DNA of 64,000 nucleotides, taken from contig JBKJIG010000031.1 of assembly GCA_046598415.1 (NCBI GenBank), forward strand, positions 62,001 to 126,000, given 5' to 3'. Shown here one piece after another: positions 35,018-42,871 of this stretch. Numbering within the stretch: the first letter of the stretch is position 1; each line of letters begins with the position of its first letter. A program made the translations under genes and the position numbers. Source of the stretch: VFJZ01 sp046598415 (GTDB taxonomy: Bacteria > Actinomycetota > Thermoleophilia > Gaiellales > F1-60-MAGs149). Under the pieces are notes generated by a model. It ran no database searches and had not been told where the DNA came from. It saw only the letters and a list, made by a program, of their open reading frames with translations.

Positions 35018-35032
35018 TGCGGCAAAGCCGCA
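35018..35032. promoter_or_regulatory. Palindromic operator upstream of USP 35117
   Basis: TGCGGC-AAA-GCCGCA is a perfect inverted repeat with the GCGG-N5-CCGC core, ending 85 bases before the ATG. No other clear element is seen in 34956-35116. Confidence 0.6.
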
Positions 35033-35116
35033 CCTCACATCGCGTCGCCCGCGGATGGAGCAGCACCGGCGGCGACGGATGATGCGTCCGTAGGCACTCA
35101 CGGAAAGGAGAGGTCG

Positions 35117-35560
35117 ATGGACCTCATCGTGCACGCAACGGATGGATCTCCCGAGGCCGCCGCGGCTCTGGATCTCGCCATCGAACTGGCCAAGGACACC
35201 GGCGCCAGGCTCGCCGTGCTCGCGGTGCACGTACCGGTTCCCGGTGGCAAGGGAATCGCGCCGCCGATCTCGCAGGTCGAGCAGCCACACGGCGCCGAGC
35301 ACCTCGCCGAGGCGGCCGCGGCGACGGCGAACGCCGCCGGCATCGACACCAAGCCGTACGTCGCGACCGGTGAGCCGGCGAAGGAGATCGTGCGCCTCGC
35401 CAAGGACCTGGGCGCGAACCTGATCGTGATCGGTTCCCGCGGGCTCGGCGGGGTGCGCGGGGCGCTCGTTGGATCCGTGTCGCGCGCCGTCATGACGCAC
35501 TCCACCGTCCCGGTGACGGTCGTCACGAGCCGCTCCGTCCGCGAGCCGGCCCGCGCGTAG
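35117..35560 (+). CDS. Universal stress protein (UspA family)
   Basis: A 147-residue USP nearly collinear with the one at 15549: MDLIVHATDGSPEAAAALDL at the start, a PGGKGIAPPISQVEQPHGAEHLAEAAAATA helix, ATP loop VIGSRGLGGVRGALVGSVSRA and REPARA end. An AAAGGAG ribosome binding site precedes the ATG. It follows the phosphoketolase gene by 161 bases and has its own palindromic operator, so it is likely a separate transcript. Confidence 0.94.
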   Translation: MDLIVHATDGSPEAAAALDLAIELAKDTGARLAVLAVHVPVPGGKGIAPPISQVEQPHGAEHLAEAAAATANAAGIDTKPYVATGEPAKEIVRLAKDLGANLIVIGSRGLGGVRGALVGSVSRAVMTHSTVPVTVVTSRSVREPARA

Positions 35561-35615
35561 AGCGACTGGCGGGTTCCCGGGTACGCCACCCCCCGGCATC
35601 GGGGACCCGCCAGGT

Positions 35616-36247
35616 ATGTCGCTGTGGATGACCCCGCCCGACGCCCTGGCGTGCCGCCGAGGCGTGGGCGCTGGGCGACACCCTCGACGCCGAGATCGTG
35701 ATCGACGGGGCACGCGTCGGCCGCCTCCGCGACCTCGCGGTGCGCCTCGGCGACGTAGGTCCTCGACCGCACCGCCGCGGTCGGCGTCGAGATCGGCGCG
35801 GCCGCCGTGCTGCGCCGGATCGGCCTGCGCCGGCTGGCGCGACACGCGCGCCGCGACCTGATCCCGATCTTCGCGATCCACCTGCCGGGCGCCAGCCACG
35901 AGCCGCTCACCCTCGAGACGACGCACGCGCGCTGGCTTCGCTGCAGGCACACGAGCTCGCCGGCCTGCTCGACCGAGACGCTGGAGCCAGAGCACGCCGC
36001 CCGGACGCGGCATCACCTCGCACGCCACGCCACCCGGCGGGCCCGTCGCCGGCTGACCGATCTCCAAAGCGCCGTAGGGCCCGGCTCGCCGCGTTCGCAG
36101 CCGTGCTGGGACCGGGCCTCCTGGCCGGGCGATCGCGGGCTGATGGGCGCCTACGCCAGCTCCCGTCTCGTGACGGCCCTGGGCTGGCTCACGGTGATGG
36201 CGGTCGGCGGCTGCGTGGTCGCCCTCGCGGCCGCCGCGCTCGTCTGA
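35616..36247 (+). pseudogene. Decayed MgtE-N/NRAMP-type metal transporter remnant
   Basis: This stretch reads like a transporter with several frame changes and a large internal deletion. One frame gives TLDAEIVIDGARVGRLRDLAVRLGDV (PRC/MgtE-N-like), another gives VGVEIGAAAVLRRIGLRRLARH, another gives LASLQAHELAGLLDR, then RRRARLAAFAAVLGPGLLAG, which resembles the first NRAMP helix, and finally GLMGAYASSRLVTALGWLTV, which resembles the last. About 400 residues of transporter core seem to be gone. No single frame is a believable gene. The identification rests on pattern memory and is moderate. Confidence 0.5.
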
Positions 36248-36258
36248 CGAGGGGGTCG

Positions 36259-36669
36259 CTACTTGACGATCAGCACGTCGCAGGAGGCGTGGTGCGCGAC
36301 ACGGTCAGAGACGGAGCCGAGCAACGCGCGCTGCATGCCGTTCTGGTTGCGGCTGCCGACGATGATCAGCGAGTAGCCGTCGCGCTCGGCGGCCTCGCAG
36401 ATGGCGTCCGCGGGGTCGCCGACGGCCTCGATGGTGTGCGCCTCAACGCCACGGCCGGCGAGGAACTCGATCGCCTCGGCCAGTTCGGCGCGATGCTCGG
36501 ACGGGCCGTCGCCCGCGACGAACGGTCCACCGGAGCGCGGTCCGCCGGCGACTCTCGGAACCACGCTGATGACGCCGAGCGTGTCGCCGTACAGGGTCAT
36601 CGTGGCTGCTCGGTCGAGCGCCGCCTTGGCGCTCTCCGTGCCGTCATAGCCCACCAGCAGCTTCGACAT
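36259..36669 (-). CDS. Universal stress protein (UspA family)
   Basis: A 136-residue USP: MSKLLVGYDGTESAKAALDRA at the start and ATP-loop region IIVGSRNQNGMQRALLGSVSDRVAHH, in which the first glycine spacing is altered (SRNQNG). A strong GGAGGTTGG ribosome binding site (36672-36680) precedes the ATG at 36669. A leader hairpin and a palindromic operator lie upstream. It is transcribed away from the oxidase operon's 3' end. Confidence 0.92.
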   Translation of the reverse strand: MSKLLVGYDGTESAKAALDRAATMTLYGDTLGVISVVPRVAGGPRSGGPFVAGDGPSEHRAELAEAIEFLAGRGVEAHTIEAVGDPADAICEAAERDGYSLIIVGSRNQNGMQRALLGSVSDRVAHHASCDVLIVK

Positions 36670-36680
36670 TTCCAACCTCC

Positions 36681-36704
36681 AGAGGTTCTGATCGCTGAAC
36701 CTCT
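36681..36704 (-). promoter_or_regulatory. Leader hairpin next to the ribosome binding site
   Basis: Arms AGAGGTTC and GAACCTCT (8 bases each) with an 8-base loop, starting one base from the GGAGGTTGG ribosome binding site of the USP gene. In the transcript it could affect translation start or mRNA stability. Chance cannot be excluded. Confidence 0.4.
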
Positions 36705-36757
36705 CGAGCGTTGCACCGCGCCGAGACCGGCGAATCGGCGACAGCCCGGTCCGGGCC

Positions 36758-36772
36758 TGCGGGAAACCCGCG
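36758..36772. promoter_or_regulatory. Palindromic operator upstream of USP 36669
   Basis: TGCGGGAAACCCGCG matches the consensus at 14 of 15 positions, 89 bases upstream of the USP ATG and five bases beyond the oxidase stop codon on the same strand. Confidence 0.65.
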
Positions 36773-36776
36773 CCGC

Positions 36777-38594
36777 CTACAACTGGATGAGCAGGCCGGC
36801 GACGAGCAGCAGCAGCGCCAGCAGCATCGCCCAGGCTCCCTGGCGGCGCGCGCCGAGCGCCACGGCGACGTAGCCGGCGAGGATGCCGAGGGGCGCCCAC
36901 AGGAACGGGCTCTGCCAGAGGGACGGGATCGCGAGCGCCACGCCGCCGGCGGCGAGCAGCCCCGCCAGCACGTCACGCGGCTCCTCGCGCGCGATCGTGT
37001 CAGTACGGGCGTCGTCGGGTGGCTTCGGGCCGAGCGCCCCGGACAACCACGTCACGCCCAGCGTCCGCGCGAGGTTGTACGCGAAGATCGCCTGGCCGAT
37101 CACGATCAGCGCCACGAACGGCAGCGCCAGTTGGCTCATCGTCAGGTACTGGTCCGGCAGGACCGCGAACCGGCGCGGCGCGCCCTCGAGCCCCTGCCAC
37201 ATCCACGGGATCACCGACCCGTACCCGCCCACCACCGTCAGGGCCAGATGCCAGTCGGCGAGGCGCAGGGAGTGCCACGGTCTGCCAACGATGCCAGGCA
37301 GGAAGTAGTAGATGGCCCCGAAGATCACCATCCCGATGTGGATCAGCGCCATGTTGTGGAAGTGCCCGACGATCCACAGGGTGTTGTGGGCGACGACGTC
37401 GTACTGGATCGTCGCGAGCCCGACGCCCTGCAGGCCGGCCACCAGCCACGAGACCAGCGCCACCGACAGGAACCGGGCAGCCGGGCTCGACCAGTCGAAG
37501 GCCGATCGGTAGATGGTGAAGCCGAGCGAGAACAGCGAGATCGCGGACGGGATCGTCACCGCGTAGGTGAGCGGTTGCGTGAAGCTGTTGACCGACTGCT
37601 GGAAGCTCTCCGGGAAGTCGGTGTACATGTGATGCGCGCCGATGATCACGTTCGAGACGACGGCGATCGTCCACGCGACGGCGATGATGTGGCCGGCCAC
37701 CAGATCACGGCCGGCGAGCTTCGGGATGATGTGGTAGTAGACGGCGACGGCCGGGAACAGCAGCAGGTAGACGACCGGGTGGCCGAACCACCAGAGCATC
37801 GTCTTCGCGAGCAGCGGGTCGACGGTCACGGACGGCTGGATGGCCTGGACGACCATCAGCACGAGCAGGATGGCGAGCGGCAGCGTCGCGACGATCATGT
37901 CGAGGGCGATCACGGCGAGCGGGATCGCGGCGTACGGCAGCGGCCGGTCGGTTGCGAAGCGCTTCGGCCGCAGGTAGCCGAACCCGAGCGAGCACAGCAC
38001 CCGGTGCCCGAAGCCCGCGCCGGCGCGGGCGCCGAGCCCCGGCCCCGTCAGCACCGCGAGCAGCGCGAAACAGTACGCGAAGATCGACAGGCCGACCGAG
38101 AGCACCGACAGCGCGAACAGCGCCGTCGTCGTCTCCGTCCACTGTCCGGTCGAGGAGAACGGCAGCGGGTAGAGGAACACCCACGAGCCGGCGAAGTGCT
38201 GCGCCAGCACCGTGATGACGATGCCGGCGACGCCGACCACCATCGTCCACCACGAGATGGACGCCCACCGGTACCCCCAGCCGCGCAGCTCGAAGCCCGA
38301 TTCCTGGAGGATCCAGTACGAGAGGCCCATCAGGCAGAACGCGGCCCAACCGACGAAGGTCGCCAAGCCGTGCGCCGTCATCAGCTCGTACCACACGGCG
38401 GGCGAGACGGTGATGACCTCGGCCTGGCTCTCGCGCAGCACGCCACCGAGCGACCCGCCGACCAGGAAGAACAGGGTCGAGGTCAGCACGTGGCGCAAGA
38501 CCAGCGACTTGGCCCGGTCGCGGACGGCGGCGACGCTCAACTCGGCCTCGCCGGTCCGGCCGAGGTAGCCGGCCGGGATGCCGACGGCACTCAC
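36777..38594 (-). CDS. Heme-copper oxidase subunit I, B-type
   Basis: A 605-residue polytopic oxidase subunit. The low-spin heme ligand lies in TAHGLATF (H75); the CuB ligands are H272 in WFGHPVVY and H321-H322 in IGAHHMY; the cross-linked tyrosine position is Y276; H411 and H413 in VGHFHN ligate the hemes. The HPVVY and HH spacing and the YHIIPKLAGRDLV segment fit B-family (ba3-like) oxidases, which usually have high oxygen affinity. It would reduce oxygen at the membrane. The GTG at 38594 overlaps the subunit II stop (GTGA). Confidence 0.9.
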   Translation of the reverse strand: MSAVGIPAGYLGRTGEAELSVAAVRDRAKSLVLRHVLTSTLFFLVGGSLGGVLRESQAEVITVSPAVWYELMTAHGLATFVGWAAFCLMGLSYWILQESGFELRGWGYRWASISWWTMVVGVAGIVITVLAQHFAGSWVFLYPLPFSSTGQWTETTTALFALSVLSVGLSIFAYCFALLAVLTGPGLGARAGAGFGHRVLCSLGFGYLRPKRFATDRPLPYAAIPLAVIALDMIVATLPLAILLVLMVVQAIQPSVTVDPLLAKTMLWWFGHPVVYLLLFPAVAVYYHIIPKLAGRDLVAGHIIAVAWTIAVVSNVIIGAHHMYTDFPESFQQSVNSFTQPLTYAVTIPSAISLFSLGFTIYRSAFDWSSPAARFLSVALVSWLVAGLQGVGLATIQYDVVAHNTLWIVGHFHNMALIHIGMVIFGAIYYFLPGIVGRPWHSLRLADWHLALTVVGGYGSVIPWMWQGLEGAPRRFAVLPDQYLTMSQLALPFVALIVIGQAIFAYNLARTLGVTWLSGALGPKPPDDARTDTIAREEPRDVLAGLLAAGGVALAIPSLWQSPFLWAPLGILAGYVAVALGARRQGAWAMLLALLLLVAGLLIQL

Positions 38595-39115
38595 GGAACG
38601 ACCTTGAAGCTGGTGACCATCGTGTGGTGCCCGATGCCGCAGTACTCGAAGCAGCGCACGGCGTAGACCCCCGGACGCTGCAGCGTCAGCCGCAGCGTCG
38701 ACGGCCACTGCGGCATCATCTGCGCCTGCGCGACGAAGGTGCCGGACGGGTCGTAGATGGCGAAGGCGTGGTTGACGTCCTTGGCGGTCAGGCGGAACTC
38801 GACCTGCCGGCCCGCCTTGACGGTGGTGGTCGAGAACGTGAAGCCGTACTGCTGGGCGACGACATCGACGACCTGCTGATCGGCCCGCGCCTCAGCGTTC
38901 CACGGCGTCTCGGAGATGGTCGCCGCTGCCGACCCGACCAGCGCGATCATGACGACGACGAACCAGACGTTCTCACGCCGCTTCCAGCGCGCGACGTTCA
39001 TCGGCTTCGCGCGGGCCTTCGCACGGGTGGACAGGAAGATCATCGCGAACACGACGAGGCCCAGGACGACCAGCCCGAGGTAGATCAGATTGAAGACCAC
39101 CATCGTCCGGTTCAT
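38591..39115 (-). CDS. Heme-copper oxidase subunit II (CuA protein)
   Basis: A 174-residue subunit with two N-terminal transmembrane segments (about residues 4-26 and 44-64) and a C-terminal cupredoxin domain. The CuA ligands are H in KDVNHAFAIYD and CFEYCGIGHHTM (two cysteines, histidine and methionine). It accepts electrons from a cytochrome c or cupredoxin and passes them to subunit I. It is first in a two-gene operon with subunit I and has the most perfect palindromic operator of the window 59 bases upstream. Confidence 0.92.
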   Translation of the reverse strand: MNRTMVVFNLIYLGLVVLGLVVFAMIFLSTRAKARAKPMNVARWKRRENVWFVVVMIALVGSAAATISETPWNAEARADQQVVDVVAQQYGFTFSTTTVKAGRQVEFRLTAKDVNHAFAIYDPSGTFVAQAQMMPQWPSTLRLTLQRPGVYAVRCFEYCGIGHHTMVTSFKVVP

Positions 39116-39161
39116 CGCGAGTGACGCTAACGGCCCCCCGCAGGCCGGTCCTCGGCGGATC

Positions 39162-39200
39162 ATGCAGTCCGGCTGCGGGAAACCCGCAGCCGGACTGCAT
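39162..39200. promoter_or_regulatory. 39-bp perfect palindrome containing the consensus operator
   Basis: Eighteen-base arms (left 39162-39179, right 39183-39200) flank AAA. The core 39174-39188 is exactly TGCGGGAAACCCGCA, with its near edge 59 bases from the subunit II ATG at 39115. As it lies five bases beyond the stop of the upstream secreted-protein gene, it may also terminate that operon. Confidence 0.7.
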
Positions 39201-39204
39201 CTGC

Positions 39205-39636
39205 TCAGTTGAAGGTCTGGTCGCAGTTCTGAAAGGTGTTCTTCGCACCCGGGGCACCGATGCAGATGTCGTTGGTACCCGTGCCGCCGTCGAGCGTGTT
39301 CCTCGTCGCAGACTGGCCGCCGGCGACGATGCAGTCGTTGCCGGCGCCACCGTTGTAGCTCACGTTTCCCGTCTTGTTCACACCGATGATCAGCTCCGCC
39401 GCCGATGTCCCGGTGACGGTCGTGACGCCGGCGGCCATGACGATCTTGGCGGTCAGTGCCAGCGCCGCACACTCGCTCGGCGCCAGCTGGACCGGCGTCG
39501 CGGCCTGAGCACCGCTCTTGCCGGCACGTGTGACGGGCACCGTGTTACTGGCCGTGAAGCCGGTGACGGACGTGAGGATGGCCGCGAACACGAAGACGAC
39601 GCCGGCGGTCCGCGCCAGTGTGCGCCGCGGCATCAT
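39205..39636 (-). CDS. Secreted protein with SipW-type signal and RTX-like motifs
   Basis: A 143-residue exported protein. After a basic start (MMPRRTLART) comes a hydrophobic core and the junction GFTASNTVPVTRAG, nearly the same as AFTASNTVPNTTAG in the protein at 41548, which suggests a shared signal for the peptidase between them. The C-terminal half has NGGAGNDCIVAGG and LDGGTGTNDICIG, resembling calcium-binding RTX turns, and four cysteines (AAELIIGVNKTGN lies between). The ATG at 39636 overlaps the peptidase stop (ATGA). Confidence 0.75.
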   Translation of the reverse strand: MMPRRTLARTAGVVFVFAAILTSVTGFTASNTVPVTRAGKSGAQAATPVQLAPSECAALALTAKIVMAAGVTTVTGTSAAELIIGVNKTGNVSYNGGAGNDCIVAGGQSATRNTLDGGTGTNDICIGAPGAKNTFQNCDQTFN

Positions 39637-41456
39637 CGGCCGACGTTCGCGTAGCTCGACGGTACCGCTTCCCGGTTGGTGCGCGCCCGCGCGGCGGGGC
39701 CGCGGCGCTCGATCACGTACACGTACAGGCGGCCGTCCTCGTCCACGGCATACGTCGCATCTCGGCCGCGGTGCTCCTCGAGGATCAGGTGCCCGTAGTG
39801 CTGGGCGAGCCGCGCCAGGCTGTGGAAGTCGGGCAGCTCGATCGTGATGCGGTTGTCGGGGTTGACCTCGTGCACCGGTACGAGCAGGCTCCCGTACCGC
39901 TTCGAGATCAGGTCCGTCTGGCGGCGGGCGCGGATCGGCGGTCGGGCGATCGCGAGCACGACCATGCTGGCGAAGATGCACGCGATCAGGGCGAGACCCA
40001 GCAGGCGGAGCTTCATCACGTCGATGTGCAGCGCCGCCAGATTGACGCTGTTGGCGACCTGCTGGTCGAGGCTGCCGGCCTGCTCGGGCTGCAGGATCGC
40101 CGCGAGGGCGCTCGTCGCCGACGTCGGGTCGGCGCCGGCCGCCGAGGAGGCCGCGGGTGCGGCGAGCTTGACGAGCTGGTGGTTGAAAGTGAACGGCAGC
40201 ACCGGCGCGAACGTCTGGTTGATCGGCTTGCCGTTGACGATGCCGGTGATGTTCACGACCGCCTGCAGGTCGACCAGGTAGTCGGAGCCGACGGCGCCCG
40301 AGTCGGCGGAGAGCTGGTCGAAGAACGCTCGCGACTGCACGAGGTCAACGACGCCGGCGATGTTCGCGGTGTCACCCTCGAACGGGACGACCTTCTGCAG
40401 CACGAAGCTGCGATGGAGCGACGTCGCTGCGGTGATGACGGTGTTGAGGGCGATCGTGCCCTTGATCTGGTGCGGCAGCCGGCTGTCGAAGCGGTAGCCG
40501 AACTTCACGTTGACATCCTTGAAGAGGTCGAGCAAAAGCGGGTCGCCGGTCTGCGCGAAGCCCGTCGGATAGGCGGGGTTCGGGGCGACCAGCTTACTCA
40601 CGTACGTGAAGTCGCCGACCTGCCTGAACGCCCCGGGGGCCGGGGCGGTGCGCTGGGCGGGGACGAGGAATCCGACGAGCGTGACGAGGAGCGCCAGCAC
40701 CAACGCGCCCGCTAGCGGCGGCCACGCACGGTGCAGGTTGACGCCGTGCAGCATGAAGTCGCCCGGGGCGACCGGCCGCAGGTTGGATGGGGCCGGCCGC
40801 GCGGGCTTCGCGGCCTTCGGCGTGGCCGCGCGCGGCGGCGCCGGGTCCGGCGCGGAGCGCGCCGATGCGAGGCCACGGAGCCCGAAGTCGGGCGCGCCAA
40901 CGACGGGTTCGGCCTCGATCGGTCCCGGCTGGTCCGTGACGGGCAGCGCGGCCTGAGCCGGGGTCGACCGACGCCCGCGCCGACGGCGGCGCTGCTTCTC
41001 GGCCGTGCCGCCGAGCAGAAGGAACATGGCTGCGACCACCGCGAACAGCGAGGCGTGCAGCGGCGTGCTCAGCCAGCCGACCCAGCCGCCGACACGGGGC
41101 ACGTGGAACCAGAGCCGGCCCGCGATTGCACTGGCCGGCACGGTGCCGGGGTCGACGAAGTCGTTGTTGTCGCCCTGGAGCGAGTACTGGCCGTCGTGCA
41201 GGGCGATGATCCGGTGCAGCACCGGCCGGTGCAGCACCGGGCTGTTGTACAGCACGGCGTCGCCGACCTTGTACGGCGGCCCCGCGCGCATCACGGCGAG
41301 GTAGCCGGTGTGCAGCTTCGGAAGCATGCTGATGCCCTCGGTGGTCGCATACGAGGTCGAGCCGCCCATCTGGATGGGCGCGAACAACAGCCACACGACC
41401 GCGAACACGCCGAGGCCGGCGACCCATCCGATGATTCCTGTCCTGTGCGAGCGCAT
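39633..41456 (-). CDS. SipW-type signal peptidase fused to a DUF5305-like domain
   Basis: A 607-residue membrane protein. The N-terminal 150 residues are an S26 peptidase: helix at 8-28, catalytic S43 in TTEGISMLPKLHTGY, and VLHRIIALHDG with H81 as the SipW/ER-type general base instead of lysine. A proline/alanine-rich linker joins a second part (helix near residue 250, a large extracytoplasmic domain, helix near 500) that resembles DUF5305. It sits between two small secreted proteins and should remove their signal peptides. The ATG at 41456 is preferred over one at 41495. Confidence 0.85.
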   Translation of the reverse strand: MRSHRTGIIGWVAGLGVFAVVWLLFAPIQMGGSTSYATTEGISMLPKLHTGYLAVMRAGPPYKVGDAVLYNSPVLHRPVLHRIIALHDGQYSLQGDNNDFVDPGTVPASAIAGRLWFHVPRVGGWVGWLSTPLHASLFAVVAAMFLLLGGTAEKQRRRRRGRRSTPAQAALPVTDQPGPIEAEPVVGAPDFGLRGLASARSAPDPAPPRAATPKAAKPARPAPSNLRPVAPGDFMLHGVNLHRAWPPLAGALVLALLVTLVGFLVPAQRTAPAPGAFRQVGDFTYVSKLVAPNPAYPTGFAQTGDPLLLDLFKDVNVKFGYRFDSRLPHQIKGTIALNTVITAATSLHRSFVLQKVVPFEGDTANIAGVVDLVQSRAFFDQLSADSGAVGSDYLVDLQAVVNITGIVNGKPINQTFAPVLPFTFNHQLVKLAAPAASSAAGADPTSATSALAAILQPEQAGSLDQQVANSVNLAALHIDVMKLRLLGLALIACIFASMVVLAIARPPIRARRQTDLISKRYGSLLVPVHEVNPDNRITIELPDFHSLARLAQHYGHLILEEHRGRDATYAVDEDGRLYVYVIERRGPAARARTNREAVPSSYANVGR

Positions 41457-41547
41457 CGTGCTTCTCCTACGTCGTTCGGTACCGGGCGACACCACTGTGT
41501 AGTGCCGCCCGGTGTCATTGGGGTCGACAATGCCGGCCGCCGCGGAC

Positions 41548-41967
41548 CTACTGCGCGGCGATCACCGTGAGGCTGGTCAGCTTGTCGGACGTCAGCTGTG
41601 GGCTCGCCGTCGCACAGGTGACGGTGTCACCCGTCGTGTTCGTCGTGCACGCGTAGTTCGTCGGGCCACCGGTGGTGAGTGCGGCCTGGACGACGACCTT
41701 GCCGTTGCTGGTGCTGGGAATGACCGGAGAGACGGTGAACGTCAGCGAGTCGATGTTCGCCGGCGTCGTCGAGTTGAGCGTGTAGTGGATGGCCGAGACC
41801 GTGTAACCGCTGACCGTACCCACGCCGCTGCCGGCGGTCGTGTTCGGGACGGTGTTGGAGGCGGTGAAGGCGTAGGCGCCGGTGCCGAGGATCGCCGCGA
41901 TACCGATTGCGACGACCAGTCGGAGCGGCGTCCGGCTCGACTTGGAGCCGAGAGCGCGAGCAGACAT
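41548..41967 (-). CDS. TasA/camelysin-like small secreted protein
   Basis: A 139-residue exported protein, first in the peptidase operon. A strong ribosome binding site (GAAGGAGAA on the minus strand) precedes the ATG. It has a basic start, a hydrophobic core (LVVAIGIAAILGTGAYA) and the putative cleavage region FTASNTVPNTTAG. The mature part is threonine/serine-rich and predicted beta (YTVSAIHYTLNSTTPANIDSL, TFTVSPVIPS) with two cysteines (YACTTNTTGDTVTCAT). It may form a surface fibre or matrix component like TasA; that is inference from context. Confidence 0.75.
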   Translation of the reverse strand: MSARALGSKSSRTPLRLVVAIGIAAILGTGAYAFTASNTVPNTTAGSGVGTVSGYTVSAIHYTLNSTTPANIDSLTFTVSPVIPSTSNGKVVVQAALTTGGPTNYACTTNTTGDTVTCATASPQLTSDKLTSLTVIAAQ

Positions 41968-42068
41968 GTGTTCTCCTTCGTCGACCGTGACGGCTGCGCG
42001 AGGCGCGGTCCGGGTCACGAGGAGGTGGGAAGGCCTCCACCACTGTCATCGGAAGGCCCGCCAGAACC

Positions 42069-42111
42069 GCCTCCCCACCCTGGGCCGGCGTTCACCCCAT
42101 ACGGGGGAGGC
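42069..42111 (-). terminator. Possible terminator after the amino-acid ABC operon
   Basis: GCCTCCCC (42069-42076) can pair with GGGGAGGC (42104-42111) around a 27-base loop, just beyond the ABC ATPase stop. There is no T-run, and the long loop makes it weak. The remaining bases to 41968 should hold the promoter of the secreted-protein operon, with no recognisable box. Confidence 0.3.
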
Positions 42112-42136
42112 CGAACGGCCTGGGTGGACCGAAGGT

Positions 42137-42871
42137 CTAGCGCACGCGTTCGAGGAAACGCTGCGTCTCCGGCGCCTGCGGCGCGTCGAAGATCGCCGCC
42201 GGCGCGCCGCGCTCCAGGATCACGCCCTGATGGAGGAAGCACACCTCGTTCGCGACGGCGCGGGCGAACGTCATCTCGTGCGTCGCGAAGATCATCGTCA
42301 TCCCCTCGGCCTTCAGCTCGGCGATCACGTCGAGCACCTCGCCGACCAGCTCCGGATCAAGAGCCGAGGTGACCTCGTCGAGCAGGATGAGCCGCGGGTT
42401 CGTGGTCAGCGCGCGCACGATTGCCACCCGCTGCTGCTGACCGCCCGAGAGCCGGTCCGGGAAGTCGCGCTCACGGCCCGCGAGGCCGAACCGCGTCAGC
42501 AACTCGACGGCGCGCGTCTCGGCCTCGGGCCGCGGGATGCGGTGCACGCGCGTCGGCGCCAGCACCACGTTGTCGAGCACGGACAGGTGCGGAAAGAGGT
42601 TGAACTGCTGGAACACGAACCCGATGCGGGCGCGGACGCGATCGGGGTCGACCGACGGGTCGGTGATCACCTCGCCGTCGAGCAGCACGTCGCCGTCGTC
42701 GATGTCCTCCAGCAGGTCGATGCAGCGCAGCAGCGTCGACTTGCCGGAGCCCGACGCGCCGATCAGCACGACTGCCTCGTGCTCGTTCACCTCCAGGTCG
42801 ATACCGCCCAGCACCTCGCGGTCTCCGAACGCCTTGGTGACGCCTCGCACCTGGACGACCGGCGCCGTCAC
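42137..42871 (-). CDS. Polar amino-acid ABC transporter ATPase
   Basis: A 244-residue ATPase of the GlnQ/HisP type. Walker A is GASGSGKST, the Q-loop FVFQQFNLFPHLSV, the signature LSGGQQQRVAIVRAL, Walker B LILLDEVTSALD, and the switch histidine is in FATHEM. The GTG at 42871 overlaps the permease stop (GTGA). It powers uptake with the permease and binding protein upstream. Confidence 0.95.
   Translation of the reverse strand: MTAPVVQVRGVTKAFGDREVLGGIDLEVNEHEAVVLIGASGSGKSTLLRCIDLLEDIDDGDVLLDGEVITDPSVDPDRVRARIGFVFQQFNLFPHLSVLDNVVLAPTRVHRIPRPEAETRAVELLTRFGLAGRERDFPDRLSGGQQQRVAIVRALTTNPRLILLDEVTSALDPELVGEVLDVIAELKAEGMTMIFATHEMTFARAVANEVCFLHQGVILERGAPAAIFDAPQAPETQRFLERVR

Noticed and set aside
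35807..36247. A 146-residue plus-strand gene
   Set aside because: Only pieces in several frames resemble a transporter; the single frame has a low-complexity middle and is better explained as part of a decayed gene.
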